Of a DNA stretch of 6,579 nt, positions 1 to 5,194 are shown piece after piece. Where the stretch lies: assembly GCA_964624165.1 (NCBI GenBank), contig CAZUWG010000025.1:1-6579 (forward strand), read 5' to 3'. Under the pieces are notes generated by a model that saw nothing but the letters and a program-made list of their open reading frames with translations, had not been told where the DNA came from and made no database searches. The position numbers and the translations under genes were made by a program. This DNA is from OLB19 sp964624165 (GTDB lineage: Bacteria > Patescibacteriota > Minisyncoccia > Phycocordibacterales > UBA918). Positions within the stretch are counted from its first letter, which is position 1. Each line of letters starts with the position of its first letter.

Positions 1-151
1 ACTGTTGTTGCTGGGCGGAGTGAAGTAACGTGCCGGCGGCACGTTACGTGAAGAATCGAAAAGGTTGCCTAGTATTTTAAGAGCAAAGCGAAATAAAATA
101 CTGACAACTTGTACTGAAACTGTAAGTTTCGATTCTTCTCACCCGCACAGT
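1..151 (+). ncRNA. Putative structured RNA, family unknown, cut by the left edge
   Basis: The segment folds into a nested, almost continuous set of stems. Bases 1-5 pair with 147-151. Bases 15-18 and 20-23 pair with 139-146, leaving A19 bulged. Bases 25-34 form a 10-bp hairpin with 38-47. Bases 50-61 pair perfectly with 127-138 (12 bp). An inner arm pairs 62-67 with 105-110 and 71-79 with 94-102. Together they form a three-way junction with about 45 base pairs, and the outermost pairing suggests the RNA continues left of the window. I looked for tmRNA, RNase P, SRP, 5S, tRNA and group I/II intron signatures and found none. The strand is not proven, since the stems read equally well on both; plus is chosen only because the next gene is on plus. 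It could also be a 3' UTR or a mobile-element end. Confidence 0.4.
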
Positions 152-207
152 CTAGAGAGACCTATCGAGAGGGATCAATACCCCACCAATCTCAGTAAGT
201 CTAACGA

Positions 208-243
208 AATAATAAAATTACTAAATTGAGTGGTTTTATTATT
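208..243. other. AT-rich hairpin
   Basis: A perfect 10-bp inverted repeat (208-217 with 234-243) extends by three inner pairs, two of them G-T, around a 10-base loop. The stem is entirely A/T at its base and has no T-run after it, so it is a poor intrinsic terminator. It may belong to the structured region to its left. Confidence 0.35.
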
Positions 244-302
244 ATCCTAATTTCCAAAAATCAGTTTTGAAACATTCGAATCGTCTTCTGGGTATTTTCC
301 GC

Positions 303-403
303 AACACCAAAGGGGCACAGTGTTAAGAAAAAATAAAACGTTTTTGTTTTTTTGCTAGGTCCTCGAGGGCCTCGGCATTTTTGTTGCCAAGGCTCCTCGA
401 TCC
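303..403. other. Structured non-coding stretch with T-run and long imperfect hairpin
   Basis: A short hairpin (AACAC 303-307 with GTGTT 320-324) is followed by an A-rich run and then a T-rich run around 341-353. Next comes a long imperfect hairpin spanning 358-403, built from TCGAGG/CCTCGA and a nine-base arm with one mismatch around a T-rich loop. The first hairpin plus T-run could be a weak terminator for the RNA at the left edge. The second hairpin has no T-run on either side and is unexplained. No reading frame through this stretch looks like protein. Confidence 0.35.
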
Positions 404-425
404 ATGCGTCCACCAAACCAAAAAT

Positions 426-453
426 TTGCAACTTACCATACTGAGAGTACTAT
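426..453 (+). promoter_or_regulatory. Candidate promoter for the DUF305 gene
   Basis: TTGCAA (426-431) and TACTAT (448-453) are separated by 16 bases and resemble sigma-70 boxes. TATAAA at 451-456 is an alternative -10. Either would give a leader of about 20-25 bases before the ATG at 485. There is no SD site before that ATG. Confidence 0.35.
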
Positions 454-484
454 AAAAACAGTTATAAGCACTTAAGCAAAAAAT

Positions 485-934
485 ATGAACTCCGGAAAAT
501 ATAAAAATTACTTTATCATGATAGGGACATCGTCAGTCCTTATGTATGTTGCGATGTATGCCAACACTTACGCTTGGGACCACCTTTTCTTCAGTGAGAT
601 GCGACTTTACATGAATATGTTAATGACGGCCATAATGGCCCTGGTGATGTTGTGGTTTATGCGCCATATGTACACAGATAAAAAAATTAACACTTACATA
701 ACTGGCGGCAGTATTGCCTTGTTTGCGGTGGCTCTTTTTTTAGTGCGAAGCCAGATGCTGGTAGATGATGTTGATTATATGGAAGCTATGATTCCGCACC
801 ACTCCATCGCTATTCTCACTAGTGAGCGAGCGCAGATTTCAGACCCGCGTGTCCGAGCATTGGCTGATGAAATAATTGCAGCACAACGCAAAGAGATTGA
901 GCAAATGAAACGTTTGATTGAAGATTTGGAATAA
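485..934 (+). CDS. DUF305 family membrane protein
   Basis: The product has 149 residues. The N-terminal part holds three hydrophobic spans at about residues 9-28, 41-58 and 71-87, so it is probably an inner-membrane protein. The C-terminal part carries the hallmark of DUF305: MIPHHSIAI at 102-110, followed by TSERAQISDPRVRALADEII and a charged helix rich in E, K and R. DUF305 proteins are ferritin-like helical domains often found with copper or metal resistance genes; the biochemical role is not settled. The double His and the many Met residues in the membrane part (M39, M43, M45, M47, M51, M55, M59, M62) would suit copper(I) handling, which is inference. The three-span plus DUF305 layout resembles proteins I recall from proteobacteria, so transfer is possible. 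The gene stands alone, ends at a strong terminator, and has no SD site before its ATG. Confidence 0.87.
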   Translation: MNSGKYKNYFIMIGTSSVLMYVAMYANTYAWDHLFFSEMRLYMNMLMTAIMALVMLWFMRHMYTDKKINTYITGGSIALFAVALFLVRSQMLVDDVDYMEAMIPHHSIAILTSERAQISDPRVRALADEIIAAQRKEIEQMKRLIEDLE

Positions 935-954
935 AAAGGTAGGGGTAAATAATC

Positions 955-995
955 TTATAAAACGGGCTGGAGCGAAGCTCCAGCCCGTTTTATAA
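955..995. terminator. Bidirectional intrinsic terminator between DUF305 gene and HU gene
   Basis: A perfect 19-bp stem (955-973 with 977-995) closes on a GAA triloop. The GC-rich core is flanked by A on the left and T on the right, so it can end transcription from both converging genes. Confidence 0.9.
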
Positions 996-1011
996 AGAGT
1001 AGCTTTTAAGG

Positions 1012-1284
1012 CTATTTTACTGCGTCCTTCAACGCTTTTGCAGCGCGGAACTTTGGTACACGCATCGCAGGAACCTCGATAGCTTCTCCAGTGCGTGGGT
1101 TTCTTGCTGTTCGCGCGTTTCGCATCTTCGCAGAGAAGATACCGAGACCGGCAATAGATACTTCGTTACCATCCTTGAGTGTTTCAACGATAGAGTTGAT
1201 CATGGTTTCGACTGCACGTTCTGCATCTGCTTTAGTGCCGCCAAGTGTTTCTTGCACTTTTTCAATGATGTCTGCTTTGTTCAT
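1012..1284 (-). CDS. hup: HU/IHF-family DNA-binding protein
   Basis: The product has 90 residues, the usual length of bacterial HU. The dimerising helical half (1-45) begins MNKADIIEKV. It leads into the conserved GLGIF turn (46-50), the beta arm with ARTARNPRTGE (58-67), including the R61-N62-P63 tip that inserts into the minor groove, and the closing VPKFRAAKALKDAV helix. HU is a small, abundant nucleoid protein that bends DNA without strong sequence preference and helps compact and organise the chromosome. The ATG start matches the family N-terminus exactly. No SD site precedes it, but a good promoter lies about 70 bases upstream. The gene converges with the DUF305 gene and diverges from the prephenate dehydratase gene. 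Whether it forms homodimers only, or also pairs with another HU gene elsewhere, cannot be told from this window. Confidence 0.97.
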   Translation of the reverse strand: MNKADIIEKVQETLGGTKADAERAVETMINSIVETLKDGNEVSIAGLGIFSAKMRNARTARNPRTGEAIEVPAMRVPKFRAAKALKDAVK

Positions 1285-1350
1285 AGTTGTGATATAAATC
1301 TAGTAGCGAATAACTTTTTCTTTTGCCGCAAATTACGTGGCTTGTAAATT

Positions 1351-1378
1351 ATTATATAGCAACACATTCTTGCTGCAA
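1351..1378 (-). promoter_or_regulatory. Promoter of the HU gene
   Basis: On the minus strand TTGCAG (1378-1373) and TATAAT (1356-1351) are 16 bases apart, close to the sigma-70 consensus. The overlapping string TTGCTATATAAT also offers an extended -10 (TGC before TATATA). Transcription would start near 1344, giving a leader of about 60 bases. Confidence 0.65.
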
Positions 1379-1418
1379 TGACTAGAATAAATAAAAAAGC
1401 GTGGTGTAGTTTTTTGGT

Positions 1419-1463
1419 GCAAAGGTGGCAGAAAATTGCTTCGCAATTTTCTGCCACCTTTGC
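1419..1463. other. Long perfect hairpin between the divergent HU and prephenate dehydratase genes
   Basis: A 21-bp perfect stem (1419-1439 with 1443-1463) closes on a TTC triloop. It resembles the terminator hairpins in this window but sits between two divergent genes, directly against the -10 box of the plus-strand gene. A true T-run follows on neither strand. It may block stray transcription, act as an operator, or be an unusual terminator. Confidence 0.8.
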
Positions 1464-1469
1464 TATACT
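1459..1469 (+). promoter_or_regulatory. Extended -10 promoter of the prephenate dehydratase gene
   Basis: The string TTTGCTATACT contains the extended -10 TGC plus TATACT (1464-1469). No clear -35 is seen because the hairpin occupies that place. Transcription would start near 1476, only a base or two before the ATG at 1478, so the mRNA may be leaderless; there is no SD site. Confidence 0.5.
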
Positions 1470-1477
1470 CAAACCCT

Positions 1478-2044
1478 ATGCATATTGGAGTCATGGGCGC
1501 GAAGGGAAGTTTTTCAGAACAGGCTGGTGAGCAGTATGTCGCCAAGCACTCCCTGGACGCGGCACATATAGTGCCGCTGGTGAGTGCCGAAAATGTACTG
1601 ACCGCTTTGGAAGCAGGCGAGATTCAGCGCGGTATTTTTCCAATTGAAAATAGCAATGGAGGAATTGTGTTGGAAGCGGTCTATGCAATGGCAAAGCACC
1701 GCTTTGAGGTCGAGGAGTTATTTGAAATGGATGTACATCACATGCTCTTGGTGGCGCCGGGTGTGCATGCTGCAGATATTACGACAATCTGTTCTCATGA
1801 TCAGGCACTAAAGCAGTGTCGTATGTACGTCAAGCGCTTATGGCCCGAAGCGGAAGTGTTGCCGTATGCTGATACTGCCAAAGCGGCAGCCGACTTGGCT
1901 GAAGGGGTGCTGGCTAGAGAAGTGGCAGTAATTGCACCACGTCGGGCGGCCAAGCTCTATGGTCTTGAGATACTTGAAGCATCAATTCAAGATTTAAAAT
2001 TTAATTACACGACGTTTGTTGTGGCGAAAAAGCGCGAGACGTAA
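1478..2044 (+). CDS. pheA: Prephenate dehydratase, catalytic domain only
   Basis: Prephenate dehydratase converts prephenate to phenylpyruvate, with loss of water and CO2, in phenylalanine synthesis. From the ATG at 1478 the product has 188 residues, matching a bare catalytic domain. Family marks are GAKGSFSEQA (7-16), FPIENSNGGIV (54-64), the SHDQALKQC stretch (106-114), DTAKAA (132-137), and YGLEIL...IQD...NYTTF near the end. The conserved catalytic TRF motif reads T178-T179-F180, so the usual Arg is replaced by Thr. There is no chorismate mutase domain and no C-terminal ACT domain, so feedback control by phenylalanine is not expected in this chain. The start 14 codons upstream lies inside the hairpin and before the predicted transcription start, and MHIGVMG aligns with the family N-terminus. 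Activity is uncertain given the Arg loss and the usual absence of aromatic pathways in such reduced genomes; a related function on another substrate is possible. Confidence 0.88.
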   Translation: MHIGVMGAKGSFSEQAGEQYVAKHSLDAAHIVPLVSAENVLTALEAGEIQRGIFPIENSNGGIVLEAVYAMAKHRFEVEELFEMDVHHMLLVAPGVHAADITTICSHDQALKQCRMYVKRLWPEAEVLPYADTAKAAADLAEGVLAREVAVIAPRRAAKLYGLEILEASIQDLKFNYTTFVVAKKRET

Positions 2045-2051
2045 ATGAAAG

Positions 2052-2072
2052 GGCGCGACTTGACGTCGCGCC
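2052..2072. terminator. Hairpin between prephenate dehydratase and the 55-residue peptide gene
   Basis: An 8-bp stem (2052-2059 with 2065-2072) with a 5-base loop lies just after the stop at 2044. On the minus strand it is followed by a T-rich stretch, so it fits best as the terminator of the small minus-strand gene and may serve both. A second small stem (CCGC TTC GCGG, 2071-2081) adjoins it. Confidence 0.55.
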
Positions 2073-2085
2073 GCTTCGCGGTGTT

Positions 2086-2253
2086 TCAGCGGTGGCTGAA
2101 GATACCCGGGTAGCCCGTAAATAGCAAGGGCAGATCGAAAAAAAAAGTTGCACACCATCTTACCCAAAACCTACCGGCAGAGCCGCCCGTGAGGGTTGCA
2201 AACTCTTCAGCCACCTCCAGCATTGCTGGAGGCATGTCTTTCAAGTTTTTCAT
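2086..2253 (-). CDS. Small peptide with a double-glycine-like leader, function unknown
   Basis: The product has 55 residues starting MKNLKDMPPA. I do not recognise the family. The first 24 residues form a charged, probably helical segment ending LTGG, with E at -8, F at -7, L at -4 and G at -2 and -1. This pattern resembles the double-glycine leaders cleaved by C39-peptidase exporters of class II bacteriocins and competence pheromones. The remainder (25-55) is aromatic and hydrophobic, with FW, RWC, FFF and a single Cys34. The start at 2253 is supported by an SD site (AAAGGA, six bases upstream) and by a promoter whose start point lies just before it; the longer frame beginning at 2307 would begin at the -35 box, upstream of the transcript. 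A run of nine A on the plus strand within the gene makes sequencing error or slippage possible there. No exporter, peptidase or immunity gene is visible in the window, so secretion is inference only. Confidence 0.6.
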   Translation of the reverse strand: MKNLKDMPPAMLEVAEEFATLTGGSAGRFWVRWCATFFFDLPLLFTGYPGIFSHR

Positions 2254-2278
2254 ATCCTGTCCTTTCCTTTCTGTTTTC

Positions 2279-2307
2279 TTTATACACCTAACAGCGTGAG
2301 AATGCAA
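2279..2307 (-). promoter_or_regulatory. Promoter of the 55-residue peptide gene
   Basis: On the minus strand TTGCAT (2307-2302) and TATAAA (2284-2279) are exactly 17 bases apart. The expected start near 2272 leaves a leader of about 19 bases that carries the SD site, which fits the start codon at 2253. Confidence 0.6.
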
Positions 2308-2338
2308 AAGTGAGGAGTGCGTAGTAGCCAGCTATTTT

Positions 2339-2396
2339 GCAAACACGCTCTCTAACGCATTTAAAAAAGAGGCCGCCGCGGCTTATCTGTGTTTGC
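2339..2396. repeat. Inverted repeat in the gap between peptide gene and rny
   Basis: GCAAACAC (2339-2346) pairs perfectly with GTGTTTGC (2389-2396), enclosing a smaller GCCGC/GCGGC stem near 2372-2382. The gap from 2308 to 2435 holds no gene that I can support. The element could be a protein-binding site or a small folded RNA. Confidence 0.4.
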
Positions 2397-2436
2397 GGTA
2401 TTCTTGGAGCTGGGGGTGGTTGTAATCATAAATGAA

Positions 2437-2475
2437 ACAATAATGCCCCGCAGCGTAGCTGCGGGGCATTGTTGT
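2437..2475 (-). terminator. Intrinsic terminator of rny
   Basis: A perfect 13-bp GC-rich core (2442-2454 with 2458-2470, GTA triloop) extends by one G-T and four A-T or C-G pairs. In the minus direction it is followed by a T-rich stretch. It lies just after the rny stop codon. Confidence 0.88.
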
Positions 2476-2482
2476 TTTTAGC

Positions 2483-4003
2483 CTAGCGGGCGTAACTAAT
2501 GACACGTGTTTCGCGAATCACATGGACCTTAATTTCTCCAGGGTATCGAAGCTTGCTCTCGATAGTGTGGGCGATGGTGCGAGCTAAGGCATGTGTCTCA
2601 AGCTCGTTTAGTGTCTCCGGATTGACCAAAACTCGAATCTCACGACCAGCTGCAATCGCAAAAGCTCGCTCCACGCCCTCAAGCGTTGTAGCAATTTCCT
2701 CAAGTTCGGTGAGTCGTTTTACGTAATTTTCCAAACTATCGCGCCGTGCACCAGGGCGCGCTCCAGAGAGAGAGTCGGCAACCTGGACAATAATACTTTC
2801 GGGAGTTTCGTACGGATACTCTTCATGGTGTGCGCGCATCGCCAAAATAACCTCATTGTCGACTTGGTATTTTTGCAAAATACGAATCCCGATCTCTACG
2901 TGCGTCCCAGCAACTTCGTGGCTGGCTACTTTCCCAATATCATGTAAAAGGGCTCCGGCTCTGGCGATAGATGGATCAGCCCCAATCTCTTCAGCGATCA
3001 TGCCGGCAATATGGGCCATTTCAACCGAGTGCGCCAAGACATTCTGTCCGTAGCTCGTACGGAAGTAAAGTCGCCCAAGGATAGTGATAAGCTCGGGGTG
3101 TAGTCCCGGCACACCAGCATCGAAGGCGGCTTTTTCGCCCATTTTCTTTATTGTCCGCGATACATCTTTTTTGGCGGCTTCGACCAGCTCTTCGATCTTG
3201 GCTGGTTGAATCCGGCCGTCTTTCATTAGTGCTTCAAGTGCCACGCGCGCAATCTCGCGGCGAATCGGGTCAAAAGACGAAAGCACCACATAGCCAGGAG
3301 TCTCATCCACCAAGACCTCGACGCCGGTGGCTCGTTCAAAGGCACGCACATTTCGACCTTCTTTTCCAATAATTTTACCTTTCACTTCCTCGTTTTCAAT
3401 CTCAATTGAAGCGGTCATGACGTTGGTTGGCATGCTATTGCCGACACGATGGATAGCAGCAAGTAAAATATCTCGTGCTCGTTCCTCGAAATGTTCGTCG
3501 CTCGCGAGCGAAAGCTTTTGGAGCCTGCCAGCGAGATCTTTGGCCGACTCTTGTTCTACTTTTGCAATCAGCGCCTGCAATGCATCTTCACGACTAAGGC
3601 CAGCAACTGCTTCGAGGCGACGCTCGATATCTTGTTCACGAAGTGCCAATTTTTCTTTCAAAGTTTTTACATGCTCTATAGTATTGCGGACGTTTTCTTT
3701 TTCAGAATCAAGTGATATCTGACGCTCGTCTAAAAGCTCCTCCTTTTTCTCGAGGCGTTCTTCTTTGTGTTTTAGTTCTTTTTCGCGTTCCTTGGCTTCT
3801 TGCTTACTTTCCGCAGCGATTTTTTCAGCTTTATGTTCCGCTTTGTCTATAATATCTTGCGCTTTCTTCTCGGCGTGAAGCGTCTTTTCTTTAAGTTCAA
3901 GCTCGATAGAAGATTGGCGCGAGAGGGCGCGAAGGATACGCAAATAGTATCCAGCAGCTCCGCCTAGCATGAGGGCCAACAACACGACAGCAAAATCATC
4001 CAT
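2483..4003 (-). CDS. rny: Ribonuclease Y
   Basis: RNase Y is a membrane-anchored endoribonuclease that starts mRNA decay. From the ATG at 4003 the product has 506 residues, typical for the family. A transmembrane anchor covers about residues 4-23. A long charged coiled coil rich in E, K and R runs from about 27 to 165. A KH RNA-binding domain follows at about 195-260 with GKIIGKEGRN at 209-218. The HD hydrolase domain runs from about 320 to 415 with metal ligands H325, H354-D355 (in LLHDIGK) and D410, followed by the family C-terminal domain. All key residues are present. The frame stays open upstream to a TTG at 4060, but this adds 19 unlikely residues and lies before the probable transcription start. 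The membrane anchor begins directly after the chosen start (MDDFAVVLLA). No SD site is seen. The gene has its own terminator and diverges from the 84-residue membrane protein gene. Confidence 0.97.
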   Translation of the reverse strand: MDDFAVVLLALMLGGAAGYYLRILRALSRQSSIELELKEKTLHAEKKAQDIIDKAEHKAEKIAAESKQEAKEREKELKHKEERLEKKEELLDERQISLDSEKENVRNTIEHVKTLKEKLALREQDIERRLEAVAGLSREDALQALIAKVEQESAKDLAGRLQKLSLASDEHFEERARDILLAAIHRVGNSMPTNVMTASIEIENEEVKGKIIGKEGRNVRAFERATGVEVLVDETPGYVVLSSFDPIRREIARVALEALMKDGRIQPAKIEELVEAAKKDVSRTIKKMGEKAAFDAGVPGLHPELITILGRLYFRTSYGQNVLAHSVEMAHIAGMIAEEIGADPSIARAGALLHDIGKVASHEVAGTHVEIGIRILQKYQVDNEVILAMRAHHEEYPYETPESIIVQVADSLSGARPGARRDSLENYVKRLTELEEIATTLEGVERAFAIAAGREIRVLVNPETLNELETHALARTIAHTIESKLRYPGEIKVHVIRETRVISYAR

Positions 4004-4062
4004 AGTGTGTTTTATTACCAATAAGTCGGTCAGTCGGTAGTTCGTACAGTCGCCCTTCAAAG

Positions 4063-4112
4063 ATAACAGAATTGCAACGCGTTGTCGACAAATATTGGAA
4101 ATGGGGTATAGT
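4063..4112. promoter_or_regulatory. Divergent promoter region of rny and the 84-residue protein gene
   Basis: The palindrome TTGTCGACAA (4082-4091) supplies a TTGTCG -35 on both strands. Rightward, TATAGT lies at 4107-4112 with a long 19-base spacer. Leftward, TGTTAT (4068-4063) lies 17 bases away. The rightward -10 is convincing; the shared -35 is a suggestion. A leftward start near 4056 would leave a leader of about 50 bases for rny. Confidence 0.4.
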
Positions 4113-4135
4113 CAAAAAAGAAAGGAAGGCAATCT

Positions 4136-4390
4136 ATGAACATTAAACTTTGGCTTTTGTTGCTGGTCGTTTTGAGTGCTCTGGCTAGCATTGTTATTGT
4201 GCGAGCTCGTCGCCGGTCACTGATTGGCAGGTACAACGCCGGTAAGGCAACGTGGGCGGAACAACAGTATATTGAAATGTACATCGAAACAGGGCTGTTG
4301 ACCAAAAACGGATACCTCGTTGACTGTGATGGTAAGCATCTGCCTCAAGTGCGCGTTAGTGACGATTGGCTTGCGCGTCTGGGGCGCTGA
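4136..4390 (+). CDS. Small single-span membrane protein, function unknown
   Basis: The product has 84 residues and I do not recognise the family. Residues 5-22 form a strongly hydrophobic span followed at once by RARRR (23-27). By the positive-inside rule the C-terminal part should lie in the cytoplasm, with the helix as an uncleaved anchor. The soluble part contains GRYNAGKATWAEQQYIEMYIETGLL-like sequence with many aromatic and acidic residues, probably helical, and a short tail. A good SD site (AGGAAGG, 4123-4129, six bases before the ATG), a TATAGT -10 box and a strong terminator just after the stop mark it as a genuine, separately transcribed gene. It diverges from rny, whose product is also membrane-anchored; a link between the two is only suggested by position. 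Confidence 0.8.
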   Translation: MNIKLWLLLLVVLSALASIVIVRARRRSLIGRYNAGKATWAEQQYIEMYIETGLLTKNGYLVDCDGKHLPQVRVSDDWLARLGR

Positions 4391-4394
4391 GAGG

Positions 4395-4422
4395 AAAAAG
4401 CCCGCGCATGCGCGGGCTTTTT
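4395..4422. terminator. Bidirectional intrinsic terminator
   Basis: This is a perfect 28-base palindrome with a GC-rich centre, A5 on the left and T5 on the right. It ends the 84-residue protein gene rightward and clpP leftward. Confidence 0.93.
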
Positions 4423-4446
4423 AATTTTGAGGCGTAGTGTGTTCGC

Positions 4447-5043
4447 TTATTTGTATATTTCATCAACAATGCCGTATTTTTTGGCTTCTTCTGCGTCCAT
4501 AAAAGTATCGCGATCAACATCTTTTTCAATCTGAGTGAGTTTTTGTCCAGTGGCTTTGGCAAGCATTTTGTTGAGTCGTTCGCGAGTTTTGAGAATGTGT
4601 CGCGCGGTGATATCAATATCAGACGCCATGCCGTACGCACCACCTGATGGCTGATGAATCATGACTTCTGCATTTGGCAAAATAGCTCGTTTACCTTTGG
4701 CACCTTGACTTAAGATGAGTGAGCCCATACTAGCCGCCATACCCACACATACTGTCGCTACGTCCGGCTTAATATGGTGCATGGTATCAATAATCGAAAG
4801 TCCCGCAGTCACGCTGCCGCCTGGAGAGTTGATGTAGAGATAGATGTCTTTCTTTGGATCTTCGGCTTGTAGGAACAGGAGTTGTGCTACGACTAAGTTG
4901 GCCATATGGTCTTCAATGCCTCCAGTCACAAAAACAATGCGCTCTTTTAACAGGCGTGAATAAATATCAAAGGCGCGTTCACCACCTTGGGTCTTTTCAA
5001 CAACCATTGGGACGAGTTGCGCAGTTTCAGGTGAGTAGTTCAT
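4447..5043 (-). CDS. clpP: ATP-dependent Clp protease, proteolytic subunit
   Basis: ClpP is the serine peptidase that forms a double seven-membered ring and degrades proteins unfolded by ClpX or ClpA in the cytoplasm. From the ATG at 5043 the product has 198 residues, normal for the family. The catalytic triad is complete: S105 in GMAASMGS, H130 in MIHQPSGG, and D179 in DVDRDTFM. The substrate-binding and handle marks YINSPGGSVTAGL (70-82) and the handle helix around 140-165 are present. A longer frame begins at a GTG at 5076 inside the structured leader, but the N-terminus from MNYSPETAQLVPMVV fits the family, where a processed propeptide of this kind is usual. No SD site precedes the ATG. 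The gene lies downstream of tig on the same strand, a common pairing, but clpX is not next to it here. Confidence 0.97.
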   Translation of the reverse strand: MNYSPETAQLVPMVVEKTQGGERAFDIYSRLLKERIVFVTGGIEDHMANLVVAQLLFLQAEDPKKDIYLYINSPGGSVTAGLSIIDTMHHIKPDVATVCVGMAASMGSLILSQGAKGKRAILPNAEVMIHQPSGGAYGMASDIDITARHILKTRERLNKMLAKATGQKLTQIEKDVDRDTFMDAEEAKKYGIVDEIYK

Positions 5044-5067
5044 AGAAAATAGAAAATAAGAGTCGAT

Positions 5068-5167
5068 GATACGCACGCCACAAACTCAAGGTATGAAAGC
5101 TGGCGCTGCTCCAGCTAAAGATTCCTATCGCTCAGTGTATGGTCGCTGAGGTTGTGGCGTGCGGATC
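5068..5167 (-). promoter_or_regulatory. Structured leader upstream of clpP
   Basis: A long stem pairs 5072-5083 with 5152-5163 (12 bp perfect), extended inward by 5085-5088 with 5147-5150 and outward by three pairs. Inside it, AGCTGG (5098-5103) pairs with CCAGCT (5111-5116). CTCAG (5131-5135) can pair with CTGAG (5146-5150), which competes with the inner part of the main stem, so two folds are possible. On the minus strand the fold ends about 25 bases before the clpP ATG. A weak promoter (TTGCGT 5192-5187, TTAGAT 5170-5165, 16 bases apart) could start transcription inside the 5' arm. I do not recognise a known riboswitch class. Confidence 0.5.
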
Positions 5168-5194
5168 TAAAGCAGCGTGAGCGATGACGCAATC

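Noticed and set aside
1..28. Frame reading LLLLGGVK then stop, a possible C-terminus of a gene left of the window
   Set aside because: Only eight residues are visible and the same bases take part in the RNA stems at 1-23; it cannot be supported.
268..290. TTCGAAT resembling a tRNA T-loop
   Set aside because: The flanking bases do not form a 5-bp stem and no acceptor or anticodon arm is present.
1..480. tmRNA, RNase P RNA, SRP RNA or rRNA in the left gap, on either strand
   Set aside because: None of the expected conserved strings, such as the tmRNA TTCGAC start and T-arm end or the RNase P GAGGAAAGTCC and ACAGAA regions, could be found.
1436..1477. Upstream start adding 14 residues to prephenate dehydratase
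   Set aside because: It lies inside the hairpin and before the predicted -10 box, and MHIGVMG already matches the family N-terminus.
1281..1545. Minus-strand open frames upstream of HU
   Set aside because: They run through the hairpin and promoter DNA, look unlike protein and overlap the prephenate dehydratase start.
2254..2307. Longer start (MHSH...) for the 55-residue peptide
   Set aside because: It begins at the -35 box of the predicted promoter; the inner ATG has the SD site.
3151..3722. Several plus-strand open frames opposite rny (up to 131 codons)
   Set aside because: They lie antisense to a fully conserved rny, show low-complexity Ser/Arg-rich translations and lack start signals.
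4004..4060. TTG start adding 19 residues to RNase Y
   Set aside because: It lies before the likely transcription start, and the membrane anchor follows the inner ATG as is usual for the family.
5044..5076. GTG start adding 11 residues to ClpP
   Set aside because: It sits in the 3' arm of the leader stem; the ATG at 5043 gives the normal ClpP length and N-terminus.
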